Positions 8,041 through 15,094 of a DNA stretch of 15,094 nt are shown here, piece after piece. Where the stretch lies: NCBI GenBank assembly GCA_934394515.1, contig CAKRRU010000062.1, positions 1 to 15,094 of the forward strand. The letters are read 5' to 3'. Source of the stretch: an uncultured Acetatifactor sp. (GTDB taxonomy: Bacteria; Bacillota; Clostridia; Lachnospirales; Lachnospiraceae). Numbering within the stretch: the first letter of the stretch is position 1; each line of letters begins with the position of its first letter. The notes beneath the pieces are model-generated. The model saw only the letters and a program-made list of their open reading frames with translations, was not told where the DNA came from and did not search any database. The position numbers were made by a program, and so were the translations under genes.

Positions 8041-9126
8041 TTATTTTTTGGTGATGTAACCCTGTGCTTTTAAAAGTTCTGCGCAAAGCAAAGCTCCCCC
8101 AGCCGCTCCGCGTAAAGTATTATGTGATAACCCTACGAATTTATAATCATATACCGTGTCTTCTCTCAGACGGCCCACACTGATTCCCATTCCGTTTTCA
8201 AAATCAACATCCAGAGCGACCTGAGGTCTGTTATCCTCTTCCAGATACTGGATGAACTGCTTCGGTGCGCTGGGAAGTCCCAGTCTCTGAGGCTCACCGC
8301 TGAACGTAACGAGTTTCTCGATCAGCTGCTCTTTGGTAGGCTTCTTGCGGAATTTTACAAATACAGCTGCCGTATGTCCGTTCAGTACTGGAACACGGAT
8401 GCACTGGCAGGTGATCACGGGAGAAGTTGCGGGAACGATTTTGTCTCCTTCGATCTTACCCCAGATACGTAAGGGCTCCTTCTCACTCTTCTCTTCCTCG
8501 CCGCCGATGTAAGGAATGATATTGCCTACCATCTCGGGCCAGTCTTTAAAGGTCTTGCCTGCGCCGGAGATTGCCTGATAAGTAGTAGCTACCACTTCAT
8601 AGGGTTCAAACTCCTTCCATGCGGTCAGGACCGGTGCATAACTCTGAATGGAACAGTTGGGTTTTACCGCGATAAAACCTCTGGTGGTTCCAAGTCTCTT
8701 CTTCTGGGCATCAATGATCTTAAAATGCTCAGGGTTGATCTCAGGCACTACCATGGGTATATCCGGAGTCCATCTGTGGGCACTGTTGTTGGATACCACA
8801 GGGGTCTCTGTCTTGGCATATGCCTCTTCAATGGCCTTGATCTCGTCCTTGGTCATATCAACGGCACTGAATACAAAGTCTACCTGAGAAGCTACCTTCT
8901 CCACTTCATTGACATTCATGACTACCAGCTTTTTAACAGCCTCGGGCATAGGTGTGGTCATCTTCCAGCGGTCTCCCACTGCATCCTCATAAGTTTTGCC
9001 CGCGGAACGGGGGCTGGCTGCAATGGTCGTAACTTCGAACCAGGGGTGGTTCTCCAGCAGAGAGATAAATCTCTGGCCTACCATACCGGTACCGCCCAGG
9101 ATACCTACACGTAATTTTTTACTCAT
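8041..9126 (-). CDS. asd: Aspartate-semialdehyde dehydrogenase, archaeal/fungal type
   Basis: Reduces L-aspartyl-4-phosphate with NADPH to L-aspartate-4-semialdehyde, the branch point to lysine/diaminopimelate, threonine and methionine; cytoplasmic. The 361-residue protein starts with the nucleotide-binding motif GILGGTGMVGQRF (8-20). The active-site cysteine is Cys158 in VKPNCSIQS, and the likely acid-base histidine is His251 in RVPVLNGHTAAV. The NCS motif, the long insert around PYIGGEEEKSEKEPLRIWGK and the length place it in the archaeal/fungal subfamily (TIGR00978 type) rather than the shorter E. coli type. The ATG has a perfect AGGAGG (9136-9141) 9 nt upstream. It follows argH by 68 nt with no terminator visible, and precedes the EAL gene with almost no gap. 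Confidence 0.97.
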   Translation of the reverse strand: MSKKLRVGILGGTGMVGQRFISLLENHPWFEVTTIAASPRSAGKTYEDAVGDRWKMTTPMPEAVKKLVVMNVNEVEKVASQVDFVFSAVDMTKDEIKAIEEAYAKTETPVVSNNSAHRWTPDIPMVVPEINPEHFKIIDAQKKRLGTTRGFIAVKPNCSIQSYAPVLTAWKEFEPYEVVATTYQAISGAGKTFKDWPEMVGNIIPYIGGEEEKSEKEPLRIWGKIEGDKIVPATSPVITCQCIRVPVLNGHTAAVFVKFRKKPTKEQLIEKLVTFSGEPQRLGLPSAPKQFIQYLEEDNRPQVALDVDFENGMGISVGRLREDTVYDYKFVGLSHNTLRGAAGGALLCAELLKAQGYITKK

Positions 9127-9194
9127 TTTTCATTTCCTCCTCAGCTCTTAGCAATTCCTTTTTATCTGCAAAAGACCCGTTGTGCATCCTATGA

Positions 9195-10613
9195 TCACAT
9201 ACGGTCTTCCAAAGACTGTTGATACTCTTCGATCGCGTCATTCTTCAGATACTCTTTATGTTTCTCAATGACCTGTTTCATCATTTCCGCACCCGGTGCG
9301 CCGATGGTCAGCCGCTTCTCCACGCAGGTCTTTAAAGAAACCGCATCATAAATATCCTCATCAAACTTGTCACTGATGGAACGCAGTTCTACCAGACTTA
9401 ATGCATCAATGGATGTATCTTTCTCGATGCAGTACAATACCAGTCTGCCGATAATACCGTGGGCATCCCGGAAAGGAACCCCCTTTCCCACCAGATAGTC
9501 GGCAGCATCTGTTGCATTGGTAAATCCGTTCATGGCACTCTTCGCCATACGGTCCTTACGGAACTTCATGGTACGGATCATACCGGTGAACAGCGTAATG
9601 CAGTCAGCTGCAGTATCCATGGCATCAAAAGCCATTTCCTTGTCTTCCTGCATATCTTTATTATAGGCAAGCGGCAATCCCTTCATGGTAGTAAGCAGTG
9701 CCATCAACGCCCCGTAGACTCTGCCCGTCTTACCTCTTACCAGTTCTGCGATATCCGGGTTCTTCTTCTGGGGCATGATGCTGCTTCCGGTAGAATAGGC
9801 ATCATCCAGCTCCACGAACTGATATTCATTGGAATTCCAGATAATGATCTCCTCACTGAAACGGCTCAAATGCATCATGATCGTGGAAAGTGCCGCCAGG
9901 AATTCAATCAGATAATCTCTGTCCGCCACGGAATCGATACTGTTCAAAGTCGGTCCCTCGAAACGAAGAAGTCGTGCTGTATATTCCCGGTCCAGAGGAT
10001 ATGTGGTGCCTGCCAGTGCTCCGGCTCCCAGAGGGCAATAGTTCATACGCTTATAAATATCTGCCAGACGTTGTCTGTCTCTCTTAAACATCTCGAAATA
10101 GGCACCGTAATGATGCGCCAGTGTAATGGGCTGTGCCTTCTGTAAATGGGTAAATCCCGGCATATAAGTCTCCAGGTTGTCCTCCATGGTGTCCAGAATG
10201 GCCTCCAGAAGTGTCTTCAGCAGTCCGTCGGTCTCCGCTACTCTGGTTCTGGTATAGAGGCGCATATCCAACGCCACCTGGTCGTTACGGCTGCGTCCGG
10301 TGTGGAGTTTTTTGCCTGCATCGCCGATCCGGTCGATCAGTGTCGCTTCCACAAAGCTGTGAATATCCTCCTGGGTCTCATCAATAACCATGTTTCCGGC
10401 ATCCACATCTTCTAAAATACCGGTAAGCCCTTCGACAATGCTCTTTTTCTCTTCCTCGGTGAGGATTCCCTGCTTCGCCAGCATGGTAGCATGTACGATA
10501 CTCCCGGTGACATCTTCATGAAACAATCTTTTATCAAATGTTATGGACGCATTGAAATCAAATACCAGCTGATCGGTCTGTTTCGTAAAGCGTCCTCCCC
10601 ATAATTGTGCCAT
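9195..10613 (-). CDS. argH: Argininosuccinate lyase
   Basis: Cleaves argininosuccinate to arginine and fumarate, the last step of arginine synthesis; a cytoplasmic homotetramer of the fumarase/aspartase superfamily. The 472-residue length is normal. It starts [14 protein letters not shown]. It has [13 protein letters not shown] (104-116), the histidine region [12 protein letters not shown] (152-163) and the superfamily signature [12 protein letters not shown] (276-287), whose serine loop supplies the catalytic residue. ATG 10613-10611 has GGGAG (10621-10625) 7 nt upstream. It is the first gene of the probable argH-asd-EAL-ATPase-topB operon. No argG lies next to it in this window. Confidence 0.98.
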   Translation of the reverse strand: MAQLWGGRFTKQTDQLVFDFNASITFDKRLFHEDVTGSIVHATMLAKQGILTEEEKKSIVEGLTGILEDVDAGNMVIDETQEDIHSFVEATLIDRIGDAGKKLHTGRSRNDQVALDMRLYTRTRVAETDGLLKTLLEAILDTMEDNLETYMPGFTHLQKAQPITLAHHYGAYFEMFKRDRQRLADIYKRMNYCPLGAGALAGTTYPLDREYTARLLRFEGPTLNSIDSVADRDYLIEFLAALSTIMMHLSRFSEEIIIWNSNEYQFVELDDAYSTGSSIMPQKKNPDIAELVRGKTGRVYGALMALLTTMKGLPLAYNKDMQEDKEMAFDAMDTAADCITLFTGMIRTMKFRKDRMAKSAMNGFTNATDAADYLVGKGVPFRDAHGIIGRLVLYCIEKDTSIDALSLVELRSISDKFDEDIYDAVSLKTCVEKRLTIGAPGAEMMKQVIEKHKEYLKNDAIEEYQQSLEDRM

Positions 10614-10685
10614 GGTTGTTCTCCCATCTTTTATCCTGTAATTCGCCTATCAGACATTTTTTCTCATAGACATTGATTGCAATTA

Positions 10686-10714
10686 ATCATATCACAAACG
10701 ACACTTTAATGCAA
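10686..10714 (-). promoter_or_regulatory. Probable promoter of argH and its downstream genes
   Basis: On the minus strand TATGAT (10686-10691) is preceded by TGA, giving an extended -10 (TGATATGAT). A weak -35, TTGCAT (10709-10714), lies exactly 17 nt upstream. Transcription should start near 10679, about 65 nt before the argH ATG. The imperfect dyad TGATT-N6-AATCA (10674-10689) overlaps the -10 and start region, and could be a repressor site. Confidence 0.6.
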
Positions 10715-10717
10715 TAC

Positions 10718-10790
10718 AGTGAATTTCATCACTTTCCGGTACGGAAAACACTTTTTTCTCCCGATTTCATACAATAACAATAAATATTCA
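10718..10790. promoter_or_regulatory. Divergent intergenic region with three short dyads, possible operator sites
   Basis: Three dyad-like sequences lie between the argH promoter and the divergent transporter gene. AGTGA-N6-TCACT is at 10718-10733, just upstream of the argH -35. TTTCCG-GTA-CGGAAA is at 10733-10747, with perfect 6-bp arms. On the minus strand TGAATATTTATTGT (10777-10790) matches 12 of 14 positions of the ArgR-type ARG-box pattern TGAATwwwwATTCA. For the plus-strand gene only a lone -10-like TACAAT (10770-10775) is visible, with no good -35. ArgR control of argH is common in bacteria, but the sites here are weak and their function is inferred. Confidence 0.35.
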
Positions 10791-10812
10791 AATTAAGGAA
10801 GTATGCCTTTTT

Positions 10813-11586
10813 ATGGGAGCTCTCATCGAATTAAAAAATATAGGTTACTCCTATCATAACCTGGCAGGGGAGACCGGAGCCATAAAAGATATCTCTTTTC
10901 AGGTGGAGGAAGGTGAATTCGTTGCTCTGGTGGGTCCCAGCGGCTGTGGGAAATCCACTCTGTTATCCATCATCGCGGGACTGCTTGCTCCGGAGACCGG
11001 CACTATCATAGTCAACAACCCTGACGGTCTCCTTCATTATCCCCGCATCGGCTATATGTTACAGCATGACCATTTATTTGAATGGCGCACAATTTTTCAG
11101 AATGTCACATTAGGGTTGGAAATCCATCATGCGCTCACGCCGGAACGAATCACTTACGTAAATCAGTTATTGTCTGACTATGGATTGGAGCAATTTAAAA
11201 ACAAACGACCTTCCGAGCTGTCCGGCGGCATGAAACAACGTGCCGCGCTGATCCGCACTCTCGCCCTGGATCCCCAGCTGCTCCTTCTGGATGAACCCTT
11301 CAGTGCTCTGGATTACCAGACGAGACTGATGGTCTCCGCAGACATCTGCCATCTGATCCGTCAGGCCGGTAAGACCATGATCATCGTTACCCACGATCTG
11401 TCCGAAGCCATCAGTCTGGCAGATAAAGTCTATGTACTGTCTGCCCGCCCGGCTACGATCAAAGCGGTACTTCCCATCCGGCTCACACTGCCGGACGAAT
11501 CACTGTTGGCCGCCAGAAACGCACCGGAATTTCCATATTATTTTAAACAGCTTTGGGAGGAATTAACGGATGAAACCACAAAATGA
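10813..11586 (+). CDS. ABC transporter ATP-binding protein (SsuB/TauB/NrtD family)
   Basis: Cytoplasmic ATPase of a small-molecule importer, 257 residues, with all motifs intact: Walker A GPSGCGKST (41-49), Q-loop Gln84 in YMLQHDHLFEW, signature LSGGMKQR (136-143), Walker B LLLLDEP (156-162), D-loop SALD and the switch His194 in VTHDLSEA. The HDHLFEWRTIFQNV segment and the family of its partner permease place it with nitrate/sulfonate/taurine/pyrimidine-precursor transporters; the substrate cannot be decided from this. The ribosome site AAGGAAG lies 11 nt before the ATG, somewhat far. It is divergent from argH and overlaps the permease gene by 17 nt, so the two are translated together. Confidence 0.93.
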   Translation: MGALIELKNIGYSYHNLAGETGAIKDISFQVEEGEFVALVGPSGCGKSTLLSIIAGLLAPETGTIIVNNPDGLLHYPRIGYMLQHDHLFEWRTIFQNVTLGLEIHHALTPERITYVNQLLSDYGLEQFKNKRPSELSGGMKQRAALIRTLALDPQLLLLDEPFSALDYQTRLMVSADICHLIRQAGKTMIIVTHDLSEAISLADKVYVLSARPATIKAVLPIRLTLPDESLLAARNAPEFPYYFKQLWEELTDETTK

Positions 11587-12382
11587 CCAGTCCCTGACGA
11601 TTCAGGAACAATACCTTTGCAAACACAAACGCCATCACCGGCAGGTCTCCTTCCTGCGTTTTTTTCTTCTGGGTATCTTTTTACTCCTGTGGGAAATCAG
11701 CGCAGACTTTGGCTGGATCGACAGTTTCTTTTTTTCCAGTCCTCACAGAGTCGTGCTGTGTCTGTCGGAATTATGGACCGAACGTTCCCTTCCGCTGCAT
11801 ATCGGCATTACTTTATCGGAGACGATCTTAAGCTTTCTGCTGGTATTCCTTGTAAGTCTCCTGTTGTCCACTCTGCTCTGGTTCTCCAGGCATCTGTCGG
11901 AAATCTTAGAGCCTTACCTGGTGCTGCTTAACAGTCTCCCGAAATCCGCCCTTGCGCCTTTGTTTATTGTCTGGCTCGGCACCGGGATCAACACCATTAT
12001 CATCGCCGGGATCTCCGTGGCGGTCTTCGGATCCATTATCAGTTTCTACGCCGCCTTTCATCAGGTGGATCCGGAAAAAGAGATCCTGATCCGCACTCTG
12101 GGCGGAACGCGCCGGGATATTTTTTTCAAGGTAGTACTGCCGGGATCCATTCCCACCCTGCTCAGCACTACCAAAGTCAATATCGGCCTGTCCCTGGTAG
12201 GTGTTATCATCGGAGAATTTCTGGCTGCCAGGCGTGGCTTAGGCTACCTGATCATCTATGGTTCCCAGGTATTCCAGTTGGATATGGTGATCACATCGAT
12301 CTTACTGCTCTGTGTCATTGCAATGCTGCTCTACCTGCTGACACAGTCCCTGGAACATTACAGTAAAAAGCACCGTTGCTGA
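11570..12382 (+). CDS. ABC transporter permease (SsuC/TauC type, BPD_transp_1)
   Basis: Inner-membrane subunit, 270 residues, partner of the ATPase encoded just before it. A basic N-terminus (KHKRHHR, 18-24) precedes a first membrane segment (about 28-45). Further hydrophobic segments lie near 80-105, 118-138, 140-162, 203-217 and 238-260. LPKSALAPLFIVWLGTG (123-139) is typical of this family. The coupling EAA-like loop EILIRTLGGTRRDIFFKVVLP (171-191) contacts the ATPase. GGGAGG lies 9 nt before the ATG, inside the ATPase gene. No substrate-binding protein gene follows: the next features are a stem-loop and a tRNA. The receptor is therefore encoded elsewhere or has been lost. Confidence 0.92.
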   Translation: MKPQNDQSLTIQEQYLCKHKRHHRQVSFLRFFLLGIFLLLWEISADFGWIDSFFFSSPHRVVLCLSELWTERSLPLHIGITLSETILSFLLVFLVSLLLSTLLWFSRHLSEILEPYLVLLNSLPKSALAPLFIVWLGTGINTIIIAGISVAVFGSIISFYAAFHQVDPEKEILIRTLGGTRRDIFFKVVLPGSIPTLLSTTKVNIGLSLVGVIIGEFLAARRGLGYLIIYGSQVFQLDMVITSILLLCVIAMLLYLLTQSLEHYSKKHRC

Positions 12383-12405
12383 AACTAAGCCCTGAATCCG
12401 GAGTT

Positions 12406-12428
12406 CTGCAAGGCATCCTGCCTTACAG
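12406..12428 (+). terminator. Stem-loop downstream of the SsuBC-like pair, weak terminator candidate
   Basis: CTG-c-AAGGCA-TCC-TGCCTT-a-CAG forms a 9-bp stem with one mismatch and a 3-nt loop, 23 nt after the permease stop. No T run follows it (TCTCCTACAT), so it is not a standard intrinsic terminator. It may protect the mRNA end or act only partially. Confidence 0.35.
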
Positions 12429-12486
12429 TCTCCTACATAATTTACAGGCATTTGTATTAATCTTTGCAAAATAATAAATTTTACAG

Positions 12487-12515
12487 TTGCAAAAATTCCC
12501 AAGAACATATATAAT
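12487..12515 (+). promoter_or_regulatory. Promoter of the tRNA-Thr gene
   Basis: TTGCAA (12487-12492), 17 nt, then a perfect TATAAT (12510-12515). The tRNA begins 11 nt after the -10 box, so the precursor has only a few extra 5' bases. The region upstream is A/T-rich, as in strong stable-RNA promoters. Confidence 0.85.
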
Positions 12516-12525
12516 AACCTAGTCC

Positions 12526-12598
12526 GCTGAAATAGCTCAGTTGGTAGAGCACTTCACTCGTAATGAAGGGGTCGTGGGTTCGAGTCCCATTTTCAGCT
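12526..12598 (+). tRNA. tRNA-Thr, anticodon CGT
   Basis: A 73-nt cloverleaf. Acceptor GCTGAAA pairs with TTTCAGC (12591-12597), and the discriminator base is T12598. The D arm is GCTC-AGTTGGTA-GAGC. The anticodon stem CTTCA/TGAAG (12552-12556, 12564-12568) encloses the loop CTCGTAA with anticodon CGT at 12559-12561, which reads ACG. The variable loop is five bases. The T arm is GTGGG-TTCGAGT-CCCAT, with one G-T pair. CCA is not encoded, so it must be added after transcription. G1-C72 and C2-G71 agree with known threonine identity elements. Confidence 0.97.
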
Positions 12599-12603
12599 TA
12601 GAT

Positions 12604-12642
12604 AATAAAAAAGAGAAAGCAATCTGCTTTCTCTTTTTTATT
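12604..12642. terminator. Bidirectional intrinsic terminator shared by tRNA-Thr and the nucleoside transporter operon
   Basis: A perfect 18-bp inverted repeat around the loop ATC. A G/C-containing inner stem, GAGAAAGCA/TGCTTTCTC, is flanked by A6 on the left and T6 on the right. Reading plus, it lies 6 nt after the tRNA. Reading minus, it lies 7 nt after the stop of the permease at 12650. The A6/T6 arms provide a U tract in both directions, so it ends both convergent transcripts. Confidence 0.93.
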
Positions 12643-12649
12643 GCATTCA

Positions 12650-13609
12650 TTACCTCGCACCCTTGTCGTAGATCACACCCAATGCTCTCGGCGCACCGTT
12701 TTGTTTGGAGAAAAATACCAACAGTAATAGCGTCAGTACATAAGGCAGAATCATCACCAGATCCTGATAACTGCTGGGCATCTGCAATACCTGTACCAGA
12801 CGATAACCACCGGATCTGGCAAATCCGAATAACAGACATGCTCCCAGGGTCGGCAGAATACGCCAGTTACCGAAGATCAGTGCAGCAATTGCCAGATAAC
12901 CATAGCCTACATAAATGTTGGAAGAAAAGTTTGCGGAAATGGAATAGGCAAAACAGATACCGCCCAGTCCGGACAACGCACCACAGATCATGATAGCTGC
13001 CAGACGGATCTGTCCTACCTGTCTTCCGGCCGCATCGACTGCATGCGGATTGTCACCGCAGGCACGCAGATGCATACCGAAGCGCGTCTTGTACATCACA
13101 AACCATGCAACAAATGCCACTACCACGATTACGATCTCAAACGGATATAAATTCGTAAACAAAGCGCCCAGTACCGGGATTTTGGAGATTCCGGGCACAG
13201 TGATTCTGGAAGATACCGTCAGGACAAATTTATCGGAAGTTGCTCCGAACACCACACGGTTCAAAAGCTTCGTCAGATATGCCGTCAATGCCATTGCCAG
13301 AATATTGACTACCACACCGCTGATGACCTGATTTGCTTTGAATTTCAGACACAAAAGCGCATGGATCAAAGCAAACACGCTTCCGCCCACAGCAGCCATC
13401 ACCATGGCAATATAGAACGGCACCGGAGAATCTCCGGAAAAATTACCTGCTATGGCAACCGCCACAAAAGCACCGACAAAAGCGCCGAATCCCTGCAAGC
13501 CTTCCACGGCAAGCATGGTCACGCCGGATTTTTCACAATAGATGCCGCCGATCGCCATGATAAATAAAGGCAGCGCAAAGGATAAACCATCAATGATCAC
13601 AATATCCAT
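12650..13609 (-). CDS. Nucleoside ABC transporter permease, NupQ (YufQ) type
   Basis: Second membrane subunit of a BMP-type nucleoside importer, 319 residues and almost wholly hydrophobic, family BPD_transp_2. Conserved segments are EKSGVTMLAVEGLQG (26-40) and the cytoplasmic loop TRFGMHLRACGDNPHAVDAA (175-194). It also has GALSGLGG (210-217) in the position seen in paired sugar/nucleoside permeases. Its ATG follows the stop of the preceding permease directly (TAAATG, no gap), and AGGAGG lies 8 nt upstream, inside the end of that gene, so translation is coupled. It is the last gene of the operon, followed by the shared terminator. Guanosine or other nucleosides are the known substrates of the Bacillus NupNOPQ relative; here the substrate is inferred. 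Confidence 0.92.
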   Translation of the reverse strand: MDIVIIDGLSFALPLFIMAIGGIYCEKSGVTMLAVEGLQGFGAFVGAFVAVAIAGNFSGDSPVPFYIAMVMAAVGGSVFALIHALLCLKFKANQVISGVVVNILAMALTAYLTKLLNRVVFGATSDKFVLTVSSRITVPGISKIPVLGALFTNLYPFEIVIVVVAFVAWFVMYKTRFGMHLRACGDNPHAVDAAGRQVGQIRLAAIMICGALSGLGGICFAYSISANFSSNIYVGYGYLAIAALIFGNWRILPTLGACLLFGFARSGGYRLVQVLQMPSSYQDLVMILPYVLTLLLLVFFSKQNGAPRALGVIYDKGAR

Positions 13610-14716
13610 TTATTTGTCCTCCTTTGTCTTATTCGTCTTTTCTCTTCTGTTTCGTTCCATTTTCCACTTAATGTAAGCGTTACATGCACTGAACAGCAAA
13701 ATAATACCGGTAATGACCGATGCAATCTCCGCATCCACACCGGCTGCGGATTTCATGTAGGTGCTTCCCTTACTGATCAGGGTGATCAGCATCGTAGAGA
13801 ACACAATACCGAACGGATGATTGTTACCAAGCAGTGACACTGCAATGGCATCGAATCCGGTACTGATCAATACCTTCGGCTGAATCGATCCCACATAGCC
13901 CAGATAATAGGTCACACCGGCGAGTCCTGCCAGTGCTCCGGAGATTGTCATTGACAATACCATGCTCTTTCCGACTTTAATACCTGCATATTTTGCCGCA
14001 CTTCTGGAAAAGCCTACTGCCTTCAGTTCATAACCAAGCTTTGTTTTTTCAAGCAAAAACCACACAGCCGCTACCGTGATCAGTGCCAGGATAATACCGA
14101 GTGGAATGTCCATCTTCAGATTTCCTACTACAGTATCCATCAGTGTCAGTCTGGAAGCCGCAGAAATCTCTTTTGACTGTCTGGATACCGGATCCACGAA
14201 GAATGTATTGATAAAAAAGCTGATCACATACTGGAACGTGTAGTTCAGCATAATGGAAGATACAACTTCGTTAATATTAAACTTATACTTCAGGAAACCG
14301 ATCAACGCTCCGACCAGTCCGCCGACGATCAGTCCGATGATTATTACAAGGGGCTTTGCCAGTACTGCATTTAAGCTGCTGTATCCCACTACAATACTTG
14401 CGGTAAAACCGGCCGCCAGCATCTGTCCGGAGACACCGATATTAAACAGACCGGCACGTAGTGCTACCGCCACTGCCAGTGCAGCAAATATCATCGGAGT
14501 AAAGTAATTTACATAACTCATAAAGTCTGTCAGCATGCTCTTATAGCTTGCATAAGAAGACTTGGGAGCCAGTCCGCTTCCCTGCAACAATGCATAATAG
14601 GCCTTAAAAGGATTGGAACCGGTCACCGCGATGATCACACCGCCTGCGACAAGGCTGCAAAGGATCGCAAGAAGGGGGATTTTTACTGCATTCCAGAATT
14701 TTGTCATTTTTTTCAT
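13610..14716 (-). CDS. Nucleoside ABC transporter permease, NupP (YufP) type
   Basis: First membrane subunit of the same importer, 368 residues. One membrane segment near 12-30 is followed by a segment likely outside the membrane (about 32-70), as usual for this subunit. Then come RAGLFNIGVSGQML (87-100), NINEVVSSIMLNY (147-159) and the coupling loop TKLGYELKAVGFSRSAAKYA (225-244), and the protein ends in a basic cytoplasmic tail rich in Lys/Arg (about 351-368). GGAGG lies 9 nt before the ATG, at the very end of the ATPase gene, and the gap is 4 nt. It pairs with the NupQ-like permease to form the channel. Confidence 0.92.
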   Translation of the reverse strand: MKKMTKFWNAVKIPLLAILCSLVAGGVIIAVTGSNPFKAYYALLQGSGLAPKSSYASYKSMLTDFMSYVNYFTPMIFAALAVAVALRAGLFNIGVSGQMLAAGFTASIVVGYSSLNAVLAKPLVIIIGLIVGGLVGALIGFLKYKFNINEVVSSIMLNYTFQYVISFFINTFFVDPVSRQSKEISAASRLTLMDTVVGNLKMDIPLGIILALITVAAVWFLLEKTKLGYELKAVGFSRSAAKYAGIKVGKSMVLSMTISGALAGLAGVTYYLGYVGSIQPKVLISTGFDAIAVSLLGNNHPFGIVFSTMLITLISKGSTYMKSAAGVDAEIASVITGIILLFSACNAYIKWKMERNRREKTNKTKEDK

Positions 14717-14720
14717 GGTC

Positions 14721-15094
14721 TTAAGCCTCCTTCTCCTGTTTTTTTACGCCCATCATAAACTCACCGACCTCATTGGTGGTCAGTTCGCTGGCTTTGGCGA
14801 TCTTCTGTATGCTTCCGTTATAAATAACCGCAATCGTATCCGCACAGTTCATGATTTCATCCAGTTCCAGAGAAATCAGTAAAATTGCTTTGCCTTTATC
14901 TCTCTCTGCAATGATCTGTTTATGAATATTCTCTATCGCACCGATATCCAGTCCGCGGGTAGGCTGAACAAAGATCATCAGAGAGGAATCCTGCTCTACT
15001 TCTCTAGCAATGATTGCCTTCTGCTGATTACCGCCGCTCATGGAGCGTACCACAGTCTTACTGCCCTGTCCGCTGCGGATATCATATTTTTCTA
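14721..15094 (-). CDS. Nucleoside ABC transporter ATP-binding protein, NupO (YufO) type, C-terminal part only
   Basis: C-terminal 123 residues of a double-domain (about 500-residue in relatives) ATPase; the 5' part lies beyond the window. The open frame runs through to the edge, reading EKYDIRSGQGSKTV before the first possible internal start, so the GTG at 15053 is not the true start. Visible motifs of the second nucleotide-binding domain are the signature MSGGNQQK, the Walker B-like FVQPTRGLDIGA and the switch region LISLELDEI. The replacement of DE by VQ before PTRG is usual in the second domain of this family, where one site is degenerate. No complete binding-protein gene is visible; in relatives it lies upstream. 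Confidence 0.92.
   Translation of the reverse strand, partial: EKYDIRSGQGSKTVVRSMSGGNQQKAIIAREVEQDSSLMIFVQPTRGLDIGAIENIHKQIIAERDKGKAILLISLELDEIMNCADTIAVIYNGSIQKIAKASELTTNEVGEFMMGVKKQEKEA

Noticed and set aside
9459..10145. A 228-codon open frame on the plus strand
   Set aside because: It is entirely antisense to argH, whose motifs are unmistakable; there is no independent support.
14940..14975. Walker B of the NupO-like ATPase lacks DE (VQPTRG)
   Set aside because: This is a normal feature of the second domain in this transporter family, not a mutation.
1..15094. CRISPR arrays, toxin-antitoxin pairs, transposases or defence genes
   Set aside because: No repeat-spacer pattern, inverted terminal repeats or matching protein motifs were found on either strand.

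Overview
The window looks like chromosome of a low-to-mid GC Gram-positive anaerobe of the class Clostridia, most likely a Lachnospiraceae-type gut bacterium. This rests on AGGAGG-type ribosome binding sites before most genes, SigA-like promoters, a typical lipobox lipoprotein, an archaeal/fungal-type aspartate-semialdehyde dehydrogenase, a Firmicutes-type topoisomerase III and a BMP-type nucleoside transporter. The genus is not determined. Apart from the divergent pair of genes at 10813-12382 and one tRNA, every gene is on the minus strand. No insertion sequence, phage gene, CRISPR array or attachment site is visible, and no gene-free gap exceeds about 200 bases.

Layout from left to right. 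1-2154: a substrate-binding lipoprotein with its own promoter, followed by its permease, which is cut by the window edge. This is a TrpX/TrpY-like (COG2984/COG4120) ABC importer with a stem-loop between the two genes. 2195-10613: six co-directional genes read argH, asd, a PAS-GGDEF-EAL protein, an archaeal-type ATPase, topB and a left-handed beta-helix protein. Five tight junctions (about 15-68 nt) and no visible terminator suggest one transcript from a promoter upstream of argH. 10614-10812: a divergent regulatory region with several short dyads. 10813-12382: the ATPase and permease of a SsuBC/TauBC/ThiXZ-like importer, overlapping by 17 nt, with no binding protein next to them. 12487-12642: a tRNA-Thr(CGT) with a near-consensus promoter and a perfect bidirectional terminator. 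12650-15094: a convergent nucleoside importer of the NupOPQ (YufOPQ) type, with two permeases and the C-terminal end of the ATPase.

How the parts fit. ArgH finishes arginine synthesis, and Asd makes the branch-point intermediate for lysine/diaminopimelate, threonine and methionine. The genes after them are not metabolic. The EAL protein has a ruined GGDEF motif but a complete EAL active site, so it is probably a c-di-GMP phosphodiesterase. The ATPase has an intact Walker A but altered Walker B residues and no visible nuclease motif in its C-terminal part. TopB is complete in its catalytic core but has no zinc-finger tail. The beta-helix protein resembles the acyltransferase half of GlmU without the nucleotidyltransferase half.

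Nothing here is clearly a new system. The most interesting points are the mixed argH-to-topB operon, the degenerate ATPase beside topB, and the importer without a binding protein.
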